Assembly: GCA_964385195.1 (NCBI GenBank)
Contig: CAYLOC010000074.1
Span: forward strand, 1-13,225
From: CAYLOC01 sp964385195
GTDB lineage: Bacteria; Actinomycetota; Actinomycetes; Propionibacteriales; Nocardioidaceae
Reading direction: 5' to 3'
Length of the DNA stretch: 13,225 bases
The notes under the pieces were generated by a model that worked only from the letters and a program-made list of their open reading frames with translations, ran no database searches and had not been told where the DNA came from. This document shows, piece by piece, positions 12,787 to 13,225 of the stretch. Position 1 is the first letter of the stretch; every line of letters starts with the position of its first letter. The position numbers and the translations under genes are program-made.

Positions 12787-13225
12787 ATGGCCCGGGTCAA
12801 TATCACCGTCGACGGTGTGCAGTACTCCGATGAGGTCGAGCCGCGAACGCTCCTGGTGCACTATCTCCGCGAGCAGGTAGGCAAGACCGGGACCGTGGTC
12901 GGCTGTGACACCACCAACTGCGGCGCTTGCACGGTCCATCTGGATGGTCAGAGTGTGAAGTCGTGCACGATGCTGGCGGTGCAGGCCGACGGCCACGAGG
13001 TCACCACGATCGAGGGCCTCGCCCAGGACGGCGAACTGCACCCGATGCAGGAGGCGTTCCACCAGGAGCACGCACTGCAGTGCGGGTACTGCACTCCGGG
13101 CATGATCATGCAAAGCATCGACCTGCTGCGGGAGAACCCCCACCCCACCGAGCAGGAGGTCCGGGAGGGGCTGGAAGGCAACCTGTGCCGCTGTACCGGC
13201 TACCAGAACATCGTCAAGGCAGTGA
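12787..13225 (+). CDS. coxS: [2Fe-2S] small subunit of a molybdenum hydroxylase (CoxS-like), 3' end missing
   Basis: The first 146 residues of the iron-sulfur subunit of a CO dehydrogenase/xanthine dehydrogenase-family enzyme, which passes electrons from the molybdenum centre to FAD. The N-terminal plant-ferredoxin-like domain has C40, C45, C48 (GCDTTNCGACTV) and C60; the C-terminal helical domain has C99, C102 (QCGYCTPGM) and C134, C136 (GNLCRCTGYQNI), so both clusters are complete. The ATG has a good ribosome binding site, AGGTAGGA (12774-12781). The reading frame is still open at the window end; CoxS proteins are usually about 160 residues, so about 15-20 residues remain. The substrate cannot be told without the large subunit. 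The accessory genes upstream fit CO dehydrogenase or a relative. Confidence 0.93.
   Translation, partial: MARVNITVDGVQYSDEVEPRTLLVHYLREQVGKTGTVVGCDTTNCGACTVHLDGQSVKSCTMLAVQADGHEVTTIEGLAQDGELHPMQEAFHQEHALQCGYCTPGMIMQSIDLLRENPHPTEQEVREGLEGNLCRCTGYQNIVKAV

Noticed and set aside
1..13225. tRNA or rRNA genes
   Set aside because: No cloverleaf or rRNA-like stretches were noticed on either strand by eye; intergenic regions are short and accounted for by hairpins and promoters.

Overview
The window is GC-rich chromosomal DNA, almost certainly from an actinobacterium. Supporting signs are GTG/TTG starts, frequent GTGA/ATGA gene overlaps, probable leaderless genes, GC-rich hairpins without U-tracts, a GroEL with a GGM tail, and typical actinobacterial families (DUF6220, AbiEi/DUF559, ChrB N-terminal domain). 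A member of the Propionibacteriales or a relative is my guess; the genus cannot be read from the sequence. A run of exactly 100 N marks an assembly gap inside one gene.

Layout. 1-584: 3' end of groEL, then a strong hairpin. 720-1645: membrane-anchored protein with a Gly/Asp/Phe-rich tail that contains the gap. 1798-2118 (-): thiamine-binding MTH1187-family protein. 2219-2347 (-): 42-residue basic small protein with a perfect ribosome binding site. 2528-4194: M19 dipeptidase overlapping a MocA/MobA-type nucleotidyltransferase. 4368-6370: DUF6220 membrane protein overlapping a Tat-type lipoprotein multicopper oxidase. 6385-7670: a gene with an AbiEi-like N-terminus and a DUF559 nuclease domain, bracketed by two pairs of related palindromes. 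7698-10895: coxD-, coxE- and xdhC/coxI-like genes in a tight overlapping operon. 10938-11474 (-): ChrB N-terminal-domain protein. 11515-12569: DUF1232 (YkvA) protein overlapping a DedA protein. A fifth palindrome lies at 12590-12645. From 12787 to the window end: the [2Fe-2S] small subunit of a molybdenum hydroxylase.

How the genes work together. The MocA-like, CoxD, CoxE, XdhC and CoxS-like genes form a maturation-plus-structural set for a CO dehydrogenase/xanthine dehydrogenase-family molybdenum enzyme. MocA would make the cytidylated cofactor, XdhC would handle and insert it, and CoxD/CoxE (MoxR ATPase plus VWA protein) would complete the active site. The set is interrupted by a copper oxidase pair, by the palindrome/DUF559 unit, and by the ChrB/YkvA/DedA genes. 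The large subunit, which would tell the substrate, lies outside the window.

The most unusual item is the palindrome family (core arms TAACGTCCTGC / GCAGGACGTTA). Four of five copies flank the DUF559 gene as two tandem pairs, one copy supplies that gene's stop codon, and outer stem bases differ between copies while still pairing. This resembles the REP/RAYT arrangement but with a Vsr-like nuclease instead of a Y1 transposase. That comparison is an inference.
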